Position numbers and translations under genes: made by a program. 64,000 bases of DNA from contig OY752153.1 in assembly GCA_963573315.1 (NCBI GenBank), positions 620,001-684,000 of the forward strand. The letters run 5' to 3'. Source of the stretch: Entomortierella parvispora (lineage: Eukaryota; Mortierellomycota; Mortierellomycetes; Mortierellales; Mortierellaceae). This document shows, in pieces, positions 44,852 through 55,658 of this stretch. The notes below the pieces were generated by a model. It saw only the letters and a program-made list of their open reading frames with translations, did not search any database and had not been told where the DNA came from. The first letter of the stretch is position 1. Every line of letters starts with the position of its first letter.

Positions 44852-44890
<39 letters not shown>
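44851..44890. repeat. poly-A run of 40 bases
   Basis: Uninterrupted A tract 60 bases upstream of F-box member 3. Could be slippage, or the tail of an old retroposed copy; no target-site duplication was evident. Confidence 0.95.
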
Positions 44891-44893
<3 letters not shown>

Positions 44894-44980
44894 CTACGGC
44901 TGTGCAACCAGCGTAAGATCGTCATCTGTTCGACGCCGCAATAAACAGTGAAATGCAATTTTATGTGTCGTTTCAAGATT

Positions 44981-47900
44981 TTACATGGAATATTCTGGTG
45001 GTTGGAGGACATAGTCGGGCGGGGGCATGTCCCGACTCAACAACCGACCGTCTGGTGTCTGATCCGAAAACGAATAACGATGCTGCTGATGAGGGAGGCG
45101 ACCGGTCGATCCTGTTCTACCTGCTGCTGAAGCATCATACACGGATGAGGTGATCTCCATGCCTAGGTTAGAAGACAAGGATCTTGAGCGTGTCCTTGTT
45201 ACGATGCCTGACACGGGGGGCGGTGAGGGACTATGTCCAGGTAAAAGTTGCTGATACTGAACTTGCCCACTTCCGTCCTGCTCTGCGAACGCTGGAAACA
45301 TGGCGTCGTACGTACCGACGGAGCCCATCCTCATCAACATGGATTCAGGGTCGACAACTTGGTGATGCTGATGCTCTCCGTAACTTGGGATCAACGGTGC
45401 GGACCCTGGGGCGATACTATCAAGGCCATCACCTGAAGATCCATTCAATTCTGAGTAATCCAGCATTGGCTCAAATCCGATGTATTCATCCATGCTCATT
45501 ACTCTAGACCGAGAGACCGCTGGGTCGGATGAGGTCAGAGGTGGGCTGGATGAAGTGGCGGCTATTGAACCCATGGCAACACCGGCCGTCGAGTATGAGA
45601 CTAGGTCGTTCAGTGAAGCATTTTCAAAGAAGGTTCTCCGACCAGGACCAGGCTGAGATTCCTGCTGCCCAGTTCCATCCTCGTTCTGGATTGATATCGA
45701 CGGCACATTCCGTCGATGTCCCAGAGCTGGAGGTACAATAGTGCTATCAGCGAGTCCTGTACTGGAAACATCGACACTGCTCCGATTGCGACGTCCTACA
45801 AGCGAGAATCTGGACATTGGGGCCGCTGGTCGCTCAGAAGGCACAATCGCGTCGTCATTGGTATGACTGTCACGTCTATTCCTGCCGAAACCAAAGAGAC
45901 CCCTGGAGGCCTTTTTTCTGCCTACTCTCTCCTGGCTAGTTGGTCTCTGGCTGGTGGAGGCGCCTTCGCCATGGCCTTGACTGTTGCTCATGATCAAATT
46001 GCCCAGAGCGGTGAGGCCGTTCGGGCCATGGGGATCATCCTGATGAGACGAACTAGCCTCGAGGGCAGGCTCCCTTCCTGCTCGGGATCTGGATCTACTC
46101 TTTTTGCGAGAGGAGTTAGACTTCTTGGCCGAGGCTTCTTGGCGTTCGCGATCAACCTCCATTAAAATTTGTGACCCGAGCTGGTTCCCTGGCGCAAGCA
46201 CGGATAACGGCGCTCTGCCTGTCCGAAGGACCACGCGACCGTCGAGGGCAATTAGGGGTCGATGGGGATTGATAGAAGGTTCTTCTTCATCCTGATCAGG
46301 AACTCTAGCTGATTGATTTTCTCTGCCTCGACCGAGAGCACGACCATGTGCAGCATCAACAAATGTGTTCATAGATTCTTCATCCTGCTCTAAAAGCTCT
46401 GCGCTATCGCGAGAACCAGGAACTGACTGCGAAGAAGAACCTGAATTTGGGAAACGTATGATAGTGTCCCCTGGCGGCGATTCTAACTCATTCAGACCAC
46501 CTCTTACGAGCGAATCTGCCTCTGATCCTAGTAGAGGGCGACCTTGTTCATCCTCCCAACCTTCAATTGAGTAGCCTCCCAAGGACGAGTTTTGGAAAAC
46601 ATGTCTCCTGGTCCTGGCCAATAAAGGGACAATCGAGTCCCTGTACGCGACCATTGCATTCAGCCGCTGAGTTTCCTGATCCAGCATACGTTCAGCTGTC
46701 TTATGAGCGGTTCTAAGACTGGAAATATAAGATCGTAATGCACCCTCAGTTGCGAGGTCAAGATTTTTGAGTGTAGGAGCTAGTACCCGGAATAGCAGAG
46801 GAAGAACAAGCAACTGTGAGAATTAAGCCCTCTGCTTCATCAAGGTTTGCAGTAGACAACAGTGATATCCATGTAATTACTAAACTGTCTCTGGCACGCA
46901 GAGGGCTTAAACGGCACTGACAATGGGGGCAAGAGACTGGGACATGCTTCTCTGGCGGCATCTTCATTCTGATATGCATTTGACAGCGACAATTCCACAC
47001 GAAGATCTAGCAGCAATGAAAAAACAGGGATGATTAGATCTAGCCTTAAAGCGGACACAACAATGCAAGGAAAATGCTAGTGCTACCTACAAAGCTTCAT
47101 CTTTTGACTGCCCTTGAGTACATACTCGACCCTCCAAACCTTATAGGCAGCATCCGAGTAACCCAGAAGCGCCATGAGCGCAGCCTCTGTCAGATTGGCA
47201 GCTCGCGCCAGGTTGGTGAGAGCAATATTAAACTTGGAGACCTGTTTTCGGACTGCTGTGATCTTGAAGTCATATTCCTTTAGCTCAAGTTGCCAGTGGA
47301 GCTCTTCTGGGAAGTCTGTGTTTGCTACCTCATCTAGAAGGAAGGAACGGCAGGAACGCGTTTAGTCACCGTCTCAAAAGACAGGCAGGATCCTCTATTT
47401 TTAGTCAGGTCCCAGCCATGCTCCAAGGACAGCCACCGATGTTCCTCCGTGTCTGGAATGCTCACTCACCTTTAGACCGATCGAAGACCTATGGCATGAA
47501 TACGAGGAATGAGTAAGCATGCGATCCATGAGGGGAGTTGACAAGAACGCAGTGCTCGGTGACAATCAGAGAATGAATGACTTACCCATTCATTAACTTT
47601 CTTGAGCTGTCGAGTATCCTCCAGGAGGGCAGCCCGCTGTTTATGGAGTTGGTATCTCTATGTGTATGTCGCACAACATATAAAACCGACGTTAGTGGGA
47701 ATGAGAAAGCGAAACAGCCCAAGTTAAGAACAAACCCTCTTTCTGTCCAATTGCCCGTCCTGTTCTGGCATACCACTGTCACAACGTCGTCTCTTTGGCG
47801 CAGACACGACCGTCGCTCGTCCTCAAGGGCTTTCAAGCCATTAATCTCTTGTCGATAGGCCCTTTCGCATTCCGTCTTGTTGATCGTGAACACAGAATCG

Positions 47901-48477
47901 AGTTGCTTCCTGCCCTTTTCACTAATTGCCAATCAAATCGGTAGGGTTAGAGAGCGCTCGCGATTCAGGTAGTGACCTTACGAAAAGGCGCCAGCCATCA
48001 GATCTGTAGAGAAGGGCTCTCAGCAAGGCCAGCTGGGCAAAGCCGACTTTTCGACTCTTCTTTCTTCTGAGAGCAAAATGCGATCTGTTTGGTTTGGCAT
48101 CAACATCAACGCTAGTTTGCGTGCATTGAGAGAAGGATCAAAGCACAGTGGACGGATTATCCGGAGTATCCGGAGAAGGAGCACAGGGCTTTTTCACTCG
48201 ACTGTGATTTGTTGGCGGCCTGTGTAGGGGGGTATCGGGGGCTGTGGGAGTAGATGTGGAGGAACTGGGGGCCTCTGCATGTGGGAGTCCTCGCTTACGT
48301 TTTGTACTGACCCTGGACAACGGCCTCCTGCAACTGGCGGAGACGATTGTTGAGCACAACAAACTCGGCCTGGTTCGTCTTGATTTTCTCGAGGCAAGGA
48401 GTAAGGACGGGTATGCTAGAATAGAGCTTCAAGAGTTGCTCGTGGGACTCTTGGAGTCGTTGGGCGACTGTCGTCAT
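44981..48477 (-). CDS. large coiled-coil protein of unknown function
   Basis: Not recognised. Minus-strand gene of about seven exons. Exon 1 starts at 48477 (MTTVAQRLQESHEQLLKLYS). Later exons read FALRRKKSRKVGFAQLALLR, an exon with INKTECERAYRQEINGLKAL, YQLHKQRAALLEDTRQLKKV, DFPEELHWQLELKEYDFKIT with ARAANLTEAALMALLGYSDA, then DLRVELSLSNAYQNEDAARE, and the large last exon from about 46800. The first 300 residues are mostly helical and coiled coil (for example SYISSLRTAHKTAERMLDQE). The last 500 are disordered, Ser/Gly/Pro-rich with basic patches and PPDYVLQPPEYSM at the end (PPxY-like motifs that could bind WW domains). The layout of a helical bundle followed by PPxY motifs recalls adaptor proteins, but that is speculation. 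Confidence 0.6.
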
Positions 48478-50467
48478 GAGCAGTTGGGTACCAGGCAAAT
48501 GTCGACGGTCAAAGGTCAATGGTCAGTGAAATGGAGAACGAACGGGCTCAATGCTGAAGGAGGGTGGCAGCAATGAGGTGAAGGTGTGGGGGAGGAGCAA
48601 AGAGAGAAAGAGAGGAGAGGAGTGGGGTCACAAAGAACCAACAGAAGAGGAGGGGAGGAGGGAGAGGGAGAGGGAGAGGACTGAAGAAAGGAAGGGAGAC
48701 AAGAGGAGCGGGATGGATGGAAGCACAAGGGCTACTTCTGTTCTTTTCTGCGTGTCTCTCACTGTGTGTCTCTGTGCAATGGGCGAGGCGCGCGTTCGAG
48801 TCATCACATGACCAGGCTTGACCATGCGCTTCCCTCCTTCCTGTTGTGGGGGGAGGCAGACAGACAGACCGAAGGAAGTCTCCCCTGCCCTGCACTCAAG
48901 GACGAGCCAACTGTTCACCCGTCGACTCGCTCGTCTTGTGTCCCATTGACAGTAGATTCAATTGAGAAGTCGACCACAACAGACAGACTGGATACACACA
49001 GGATTGTTTACACCGTGCAAGATGCGAGAATATAAAAAAATGTCCACAGGGACACAACACAAGAGAGACGGACAAAAAGGATCAATTGATCCCGAGTCGG
49101 TCGTGGTCGTGCGCGAATCGGTCCTCTCTCTCTTTCTCTCTCTCTCTCTCAGCTCGAAAACAGCGCCAATCAAGGACACGCACACACTGAGTTCAGACCC
49201 TGGGCACAGCATGTTCTGTTTGGTGTGTGTCTCCCGCTCCTCACTCTCAATTCTCTCTCACTAAATAGTCCATGTATGTAGCAGAGAAGGAGTGGATCGC
49301 ATGTGCATGTTCGTGGGGGTGCCCCGAAAGGGAATCAGGAAAAATGGGCAACCAGCAGCAGATCAACCGAGCGAGCGCTCTTTTTCGAGTCTTGATTCAA
49401 TTGCGCAAATTGAAACCCCCATTCGACGACAAGGTTTGGTCCCGTTCGTCATCGGCCATATCTCTGGCCCTTCCGTTTCCTTTTCTTTCTCCTTGCTTCG
49501 AAATATTCACTCAAATATCCATAGGGGGGTTCCTTGTAGCGGTAGTTTTACCGGAGGAGAATATATCCCTCGGGGGAACGTGCCGAGATGGCGAGATCGA
49601 CATCACATATGCGTACCCTGTAGATAGATCAGCAAGATGTTGTGTTCTCTAACTTCTGTTTCTACTTATCGAGGACAAACGATTATCCCGTTGACCCTAA
49701 TTGCTGAGTACATTCGACATACCATTCTGCGACTGTTGGACTGAACGCGATCTCGTCAATGTGTTTAGATTCGCAGAAACCCGCCTACGCAGTTTGTTCG
49801 GGTGGACTTTGTTGCGAGCTCATTCATTTTCCCTGACGCCGTCAGCCCAGGCACCTTCGCATATTCGTAGAGCAGATATCACTCGGCCATTTCCAGCAGG
49901 AATATGGATTTCAGGGCTTTGTGAGCCTCAGCAGGAGGCTGCTGGCGGTTTTCTCAGAAACCCGGGATTCGGCCACATGATCCCGATCTGAGTTTCCAGC
50001 CAGTAGGAGGCCGTTGCCAGGTAAAACCGGTTCTCCCTTGGATAGCTGAAAAGGCATAGAGATCAATACCAAAATTCAATATCCTGCCTTGCTCATCCGG
50101 GCACATTCCTACGAAATGTCCTGCTGCGTAGCCTGCATTTGACCAACCAACCTGTAGTCGGGCATCGTCCTGCCTGTCGCCCTAGGCGGCACTCCTCTCG
50201 TCCAGCAGATCATTCTCTCTGTGCTAGGGGCCATTGAAGGAATTAGTCGACGTCTTGATGGCCACCGTTTTGGGGCCTGACACTTGTTGGAAAGGATCAG
50301 AAGTATGAATACTCTGCTTCCCCTTGGACTGAGGGTACAGACTCTCTCACCATTGTCGTCGATCGCAGCTTCTGTTTCGTTCATTTTTGGGGGTGGCCTA
50401 ATCCAGCGCAACGAAATTGGGTGGCTTAGGAACCCTCATGGGGAGTGTGGTTGTGACATGCATAAAA
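48478..50467. other. 2 kb without a supported gene
   Basis: 48550-48720 is GA-rich on the plus strand (CT-rich leader of the gene starting at 48477). A CT microsatellite lies at about 49120-49155. The open frames at 49272-49652 and 49701-49991 have no motif, atypical composition and no promoter. Part may be eroded mobile-element DNA, since a Fanzor remnant begins right after. Confidence 0.5.
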
Positions 50468-51130
50468 CTAGTCTGTGCTGAGCAGCTTCATATTTTCTTC
50501 TTTCAATCGGCGCATGGTCCGGCCGATTGTGGTGTCTTGTTCGTCATTGGACGAGGATATGGCTCTCTTGGATGATCTGCGAGAATGTCCATCGATGATG
50601 GGCTTGGGGTTCTCGATACTGGCAATGTCGTGGTCATTGAAGGGGTCGAAAGCAGTGCCCAGATAGTGGTACTGGCGATGGTGCTGGTGTTCGTGCTGGT
50701 TGCGCCGGCGCTGGAACTGAATCCCATTTGCTCTTCTCCTCCACTGCTCTCTTCTTTCGTCCACAGAGAATTGCCGTTCTCGTCAACTGGGTGCAGGTAC
50801 ATTTGCCATGTTTTGTCCCGTCATCTCGTCCCTGTGAAACGGGCTCCCGCAGTCCTCACTTGTGATACGAGATTGTTGCACCGCGGGCATTTTTTCGATG
50901 TGTAATACTCGTTGACTCCGAGCTCTATGTATCCCAGTGACCTGGCCTACAGAGCAATGACCGTTAGCGGTTTGTCAATGTAGGTCTACTATGAATAGCT
51001 AATGTAACAAAATACTCATACCAGATCCGTAAAGAAGGCTTGCAATGCATGGTGGAGAGATGAGAGGCGTGTGTGGGAGCCAAATTAGAAAGCAAAAGAT
51101 AGTCGGGACGCCTTGAGCAAAAGACGTGAT
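50468..51130 (-). pseudogene. Fanzor C-terminal relic (copy 2)
   Basis: On the minus strand, SSLHHALQAFFTDL (about 51050-51010) is followed by a GTATGA...CTGTAG intron and then ARSLGYIELGVNEYYTSKKC with PRC: the RuvC-II glutamate and the first zinc-knuckle CxxC. The intron sits at the same codon as the last intron of the intact copy (ARRLGYIVVGVDEYYTS). After about 15 more residues there is a TGA, and the second CxxC and RuvC-III (HRD/DRD) are missing. The frame resumes with MYLHPVDENGNSLWTKEESS, a tail of the family, ending GPCAD-stop at 50503 (or, in the next frame, at 50468). Upstream RuvC-I is absent. The mature family tail without the RuvC-III core implies an internal deletion. Confidence 0.75.
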
Positions 51131-51893
51131 CATGGTCTGGACATTCTTTCCACGTCTCACACAAGATCCTCGCCACTCTTTTTCAGTAGTCCCACCACTT
51201 TTTTTTTGTTCAGGAGACCACTCAAAATGAGTGAACTACCAAATCTTGCTGACATCGTGCACCACTCTTTTATTTTGAGTGGCGTCCACCAAAAAAAAGT
51301 GAAGCCACCAATGCTGTGCAGCAACACAATGGATGGCCACTTTTTTCGAAAGAGTAGTCGAGTTGTCGAGATTGATTTAGAGTTGCTTATTTTGCTTCGC
51401 AGGAACAACATCATGGTCGAGGCAAAAGAAAGAGGGGACGCTAGAATGATCAAGGATAAAAAAAAAAGAACCCCTGAAGTACTCCAAAGATCGACTGCAG
51501 AGATCAATGTAAAGCGAGCAGTAATTGTTGGTGTTGAGGCACGGAGCCCAGTACCCTTTGCTTTTCTGGTATCCCTTAGTCTTTTCCCGGGATCATTATT
51601 GATATTTTTTTACAACATACAGTAGATACTTCGTTCGATGTTCCACAAGCACCAACATACCTCACACCAAAGTCCGTGCCAACACAAACCACGGACACCC
51701 CTATTCTACACTGCCACCATCATAAAAGCCCACCAACCCCTTCAATAATCAGTAACTAATCCTCCACCTTGAACCCTGCCTGTGCTATTTCAAAACTGGC
51801 GTCAATTTTATTTTCTTGGACATACTTTCAGCCTCATCCCCAAGATCAACCACGATTGCAATATCATCCTCAACACTCACATCAACTTAAAAC
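51131..51893. other. intergenic with short inverted repeats
   Basis: A palindrome CACTCAAAATGAGTG (51217-51231) and an inverted partner TTTTGAGTGG near 51274 sit beside A- or T-rich CCACTTTTTT and AAAAAAAAGTGAAG blocks. The plus-strand frame starting MSELPNLADIVHHSF covers these, but its composition follows the repeats and no domain is visible. A foldback element remnant is possible. Confidence 0.4.
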
Positions 51894-52472
51894 ATGATAT
51901 TTCCACTTCGCTCTCTTGGAGTTGTTATTGGGTGCTGCATGATGCTGTCTGCCATTTCAGCCATCGCATTTGCACTCACGCCAGAGGAAATACAGGATAC
52001 AATCAGTATACACCCCGAATGGTCAGAGGAACAAAAAGATCTCGCCCTCAAGGAAGGCCCTCTGCATATCAAGGTACAAGGGCTTGAGATTCGTGTTAAC
52101 GGTCTCCCCCGTTACAAGGCTTATCAGGCGAAAGAGGCGGCTCAAACAAAACTCGTCATGGAGACCGAACGCCAGCGCAGTATCCAGTGTTCCGACTACC
52201 TCGATTGTCTGAACCGTTGTCCATCCAAGAACTTTCGAATTGCTGAACTCAGTTCGAGTGAAAGTAGGGGCTCACGCACTGAGAATTCAGTTCTTAACAG
52301 TATCACATTTAGTTTCTTTTGTGCGTGAGTGCAACAGGAACAGGTTGTAGAGGATTGCAACTGCAATACAGCAGCACGATCACACCTCGGTCTGATATAT
52401 AAGCTCATCCCTAGCAATACAATAAACATCACTTCTTGTCTCTGTCCCAAGTGCTCCTATTGCAAGGATTGA
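51894..52472 (+). CDS. secreted Cys-rich protein, unknown
   Basis: Signal peptide (LGVVIGCCMMLSAISAIAFA) then a charged helical region (TPEEIQDTISIHPEWSEEQK) and cysteines in CSDYLDCLNRC. An in-phase intron is proposed from a GTGAAAG donor (52258) to a TTGTAG acceptor (52350). The second exon is open and Cys-rich: DCNCNTAARSHLGLIYKLIP then SCLCPKCSYCKD, stop at 52472, 161 residues in total. Without the intron the frame ends at 52328 with a hydrophobic TFSFFCA tail. The spliced form is favoured because it adds seven cysteines in the same spacing style. Family not recognised. Confidence 0.55.
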
Positions 52473-52984
52473 AGATTACAAGATTACGTTTATTGTGCCC
52501 CTCACCGAAGTGAAATCCAACCAAACAAACATTGGCTGCCCTTCACCCAACCGCGCACCACACTAAACCCCCTTGCATCCCGTCTTTTTTTCTATCCTAC
52601 GTGACCGAGTTTTGGTGGCATGCCGTTCACGATATTTGTATTTCCTGCCAGACTTGTGAGGAGGAGGCGGTATAGCAGGCTCGTTGTCGACAGTGCTGTA
52701 TCGATTGAAGACTTCGGACCTTGAAGAACTGGAGACAGATCTAGCGAGACAAATGTGTTGCGAATGAGTATCCTGAGGGTCATTTTTAAACATCCGAAAA
52801 CACAGCGTGATAAAAGCTGGTGCCTTTCGTCCCTGGCTGCTTCAGCTTCCCCTGAACATTCCTTTTTCGAATACGAAATGACACTACAGGAGCAACTTAC
52901 GGATTTCTACCGTGGCAATGGACATCAATTCAGAAATATTTATCCCGCCAATACGTTGCCAGTTTATATATTGGTACCATGTAG
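52473..52984. other. no supported gene; minus-strand coding-like stretch
   Basis: A minus-strand frame over 52793-52563 reads SVSSSSRSEVFNRYSTVDNE with a Lys/Arg-rich end and may be a terminal exon, but upstream exons are not identifiable. The right part precedes a Fanzor remnant and probably holds its eroded upstream exon. Confidence 0.3.
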
Positions 52985-53086
52985 GCGCGATCACTTGGAT
53001 ACCTTGTTGTTGGGGTGAATGAATACTACTCGTCCAAGAAATACCTCGATTGTGAACGGTTTGTGGCTCAAGTAACCATTGGATAG
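52985..53086 (+). pseudogene. Fanzor RuvC-II relic (copy 3)
   Basis: Plus strand, directly after a CATGTAG acceptor: ARSLGYLVVGVNEYYSSKKY followed by LDCERFVAQVTIG and a TAG. This is the RuvC-II/zinc-knuckle segment again, in the same phase after an acceptor as in copies 1 and 2. The first zinc cysteine is replaced by Tyr, and RuvC-III is absent. No RuvC-I segment was found upstream; a weakly similar exon may lie at 52830-52960. Confidence 0.75.
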
Positions 53087-53536
53087 TCTCAGCAGCACAC
53101 CTTTCCCACCAGTTTCACCTTCCGTTTTCGAAGAAGCCGCCGCTGCCCGTGCCGCCCTTCAGCTCGACCTCGACGAGTCCGGAATTTTTTTTTTTTTTTT
53201 GTTTTTGTCTAGCTTATTGGGTCAGTGTCCAAAAATCGGTGCCCCTTCAGGCGGCGGTACCACGATCAATACTGAGGTACAAATAGTACTACAAGGGCAG
53301 TTCTACAAGGGCAGTTCTAAAGGATAGAAATACAGAAGAGAGAAAAGGAAATCTAGGTGTGGGGGTCGAAAGGGGTCCGACTCGCGTCGTTTTGCTCTCA
53401 CACAAAATGTCCACTTGTCACGTGCACGCTCGAAAAATTGGAATGGGCTGGCAAAGAGGCATCTCTGTTCCGTCATTTAGAACTTGTGAAGGATCAAGGA
53501 GACTCTCTTACTCTCACAACATCAAGCGACCCCGGA
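53087..53536. other. intergenic; T run at about 53188
   Basis: The frame at 53079-53327 has Ala/Ser-rich sequence (FEEAAAARAALQLDLDESG) ending in a poly-T-encoded Phe run. It is possibly more element debris. GTACTACAAGGGCAGTTCTA-like units repeat near 53290-53320. Confidence 0.35.
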
Positions 53537-54310
53537 ATGCAACCAGCACCAGCAACAACACGGATGGCAACCACAGCTGCGTTCATGTGGTCTCGGATAA
53601 CCATTCGCGCATCCACAGGATCTGTCTTTGCTGTCAGATCACGACACTCTGCGGTCTCTCTTGATCAATCTCAATCACGACCATGGCGCGGTACGTGCCG
53701 CCACCATTTCACGACCTATTCCTCTTCTTCGTCTACCTCTTCTTCCAATCCAGTAAAGAGTGGAAACTCTCACAGCTATATCGATGAAGACGCTGAGCCC
53801 GACTGTCCGGAATTGCCTTCAACTCCCTCCTGGTCTCTTCAGACTATCATGTCCACCCGTGACAGGATCCCCTCTGCCAACGACCCTGCAGATCATTCCA
53901 GGGATCCAATCACACCAGAGACCATCAACCATTTGATCAAGTTGGCACATTTACGACAGCCCTCAGATAAGAATGTTCTGGAGCGGCTACAGAAGGACGT
54001 GATCCGGTTAAGAAATTTTCTGGATTACATTAGGGACTATGATCTGGAAAGACCCCACGTCGCCGGTGGAGCCAAGGATGGCCAAGCTCGCGCAAGGATC
54101 GTTGGAAATCTGAGGTCTTTGGTGGATGATGGCAAGGGTCTTCAGATGCGAACTACGGGTCTTGATAGCCATTCAAATCCGGGCTACAGCAGCGGCGTCG
54201 ATGAGACGGACGAACAGGCAAAGCTGAAGAGACGGGAAGTGCTACTGAGTCGGCCCCAGAAAGTTAAAGGCAATTTCTTTGTGGTCAAAAACGGTGATGA
54301 AGTATCATAG
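53537..54310 (+). CDS. GATC: mitochondrial Glu-tRNA(Gln) amidotransferase subunit C
   Basis: GatC tethers GatA and GatB in the amidotransferase that makes Gln-tRNA(Gln) in mitochondria. 257 residues from the ATG at 53537, with an Arg/Ser/Ala-rich N-terminus (MATTAAFMWSRITIRAS) typical of a mitochondrial targeting sequence. The family core is TPETINHLIKLAHLRQPSDK, then LQKDVIRLRNFLDYIRDYDL, and it ends in REVLLSRPQKVKGNFFVVKN, the GatC C-terminal motif. The middle (HVAGG...LRSLVDDGKG) is longer than in bacteria. An upstream in-frame ATG at 53357 is possible but lacks targeting character. Confidence 0.85.
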   Translation: MQPAPATTRMATTAAFMWSRITIRASTGSVFAVRSRHSAVSLDQSQSRPWRGTCRHHFTTYSSSSSTSSSNPVKSGNSHSYIDEDAEPDCPELPSTPSWSLQTIMSTRDRIPSANDPADHSRDPITPETINHLIKLAHLRQPSDKNVLERLQKDVIRLRNFLDYIRDYDLERPHVAGGAKDGQARARIVGNLRSLVDDGKGLQMRTTGLDSHSNPGYSSGVDETDEQAKLKRREVLLSRPQKVKGNFFVVKNGDEVS

Positions 54311-54433
54311 GCAACCCCACCGGCGGTCAGTTTGTGCTTTTTAAAAAAAATTAATAAACGCGTAGAGCTCTGACTTGTCCGACGGATAGGGTGGGTATGA
54401 TACTTGAGCTTCATGGCTATGATTATCTTCGTT

Positions 54434-54667
54434 TCAATCGGCGCATGGAGGTCCATCAATATTCCCCTTAGGCTTTTGGAGGGCTACCCAAGACCCTCGT
54501 GTACCATGTCGTCTGCCATCGGATGCAGATGTTCCAGCGATTGATTCTGGACCCTCTTTCTTTCCTTGGCTGACATCCGGACTTTCGAATCTCGGTGTCA
54601 GAAATCTGGTAAGATAAATGGACCCGTCTATTTTATCGACCGAGTGTGTTTTCGCTTGCTTATCGAC
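54434..54667 (-). pseudogene. Fanzor-tail relic (copy 4)
   Basis: An ATG-less minus-strand frame of 77 codons ends GPPCAD-stop at 54434, matching the GPCAD-stop of copy 2. The DNA TTTCAATCGGCGCATGG is identical in both places (about 50502 and 54432). Further in, HSVDKIDGSIYLTRFL is weakly like LHPVDENGNSLWTKEE of copy 2. No catalytic segment remains. Evidence is the shared tail and DNA identity only. Confidence 0.5.
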
Positions 54668-55658
54668 CTATGAAGTCTCCACTGAACATCTGAGCTATTT
54701 ATCGGCCGATGTGGCCCACACAGAATTGAAGTTAAAGCCCCAATAAGCCCTATCTCGGGCGCCAAGCTGGCTGGTAGAACGGTTATGAAATGGGACCGGT
54801 TGATGTGCAACTCGGAGATATGATCGGTCGACAAACAAGCAAAGACGCACCCTCTGGTTGACAAAGATACAAAACGAAACAGAATTGTGTAGCACAAAAG
54901 GCGCAGACCCAATTGTTCTCCATTTCGAGCCCACAAACACGTCGAAAGAGAGGGCCAAGGAATTTAGCTTGATGCCGCTTACCCGATGCAGGCAGAAAGA
55001 GGTCATGGCGCTCTCTTTTGTTTTAAAACAATAGAGGGCTCAATTCTCTTCGAGATTCGCTTGCCGCACTGCAACAATTGATTGACGATTCAAGGACAGA
55101 TGTGGCAGCCCTGCCACGATCTTTCATTACCTACTCTTTCTGGTGCCTAAGGGAATAACAGGTTTGGCATCTCCACTGGGCTATCTTTCAACCCTGTGGA
55201 CAAACGAAAGAGACTCTGTGCTCATCAGTACTCTGGCTTCTTTTTCCACCTTCAAACGAAAATTCGTGTGAAGTCTTTATCGGGTGACCAAATCTCAAAG
55301 TTGATCTGCTCCGAGAACCACGATGGAATACAATGGACAGGGTCATAATTCATGCAACGAAGGTGCTGTTACACGGGGAGATGAAAATGAAAGCAGACCA
55401 AGAATGAAAAAGAAAAAGAAACCCCCAGGTGTCAACAGCCGCTTTGTTTTTTTTTTTTTTTTTTTTTTTTTTTGCCAACGGTCAGCTCTAGAATGTCAAT
55501 CAATAAAGGAATAGTCTTCGATAAAAAGCGGGAGGGGTTTCCTTTTTGGCAAGTTCATTGTTCTCCCCTCATCTTCCTCCACCCCCCTCAATCATCGCCC
55601 CGGTAGGGTAATTCTTCTACCTCTGTCTCACTACCGGTGTCCACTTGACATTGCTTCC
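54668..55658. other. 1 kb without a supported gene; T run
   Basis: Contains a T tract at about 55446-55473 and a CT/CCC-rich leader (55560-55650) before the next gene. The minus-strand frame at 54695-55006 has no family motif. Confidence 0.5.

Noticed and set aside
44851-44890. Poly-A run as the tail of a processed retrocopy
   Set aside because: No coding remnant or target duplication next to it; simple slippage is enough.
49272-49991. Two plus-strand frames of 126 and 96 codons
   Set aside because: No motif, no leader or TATA, codon content unlike neighbours.
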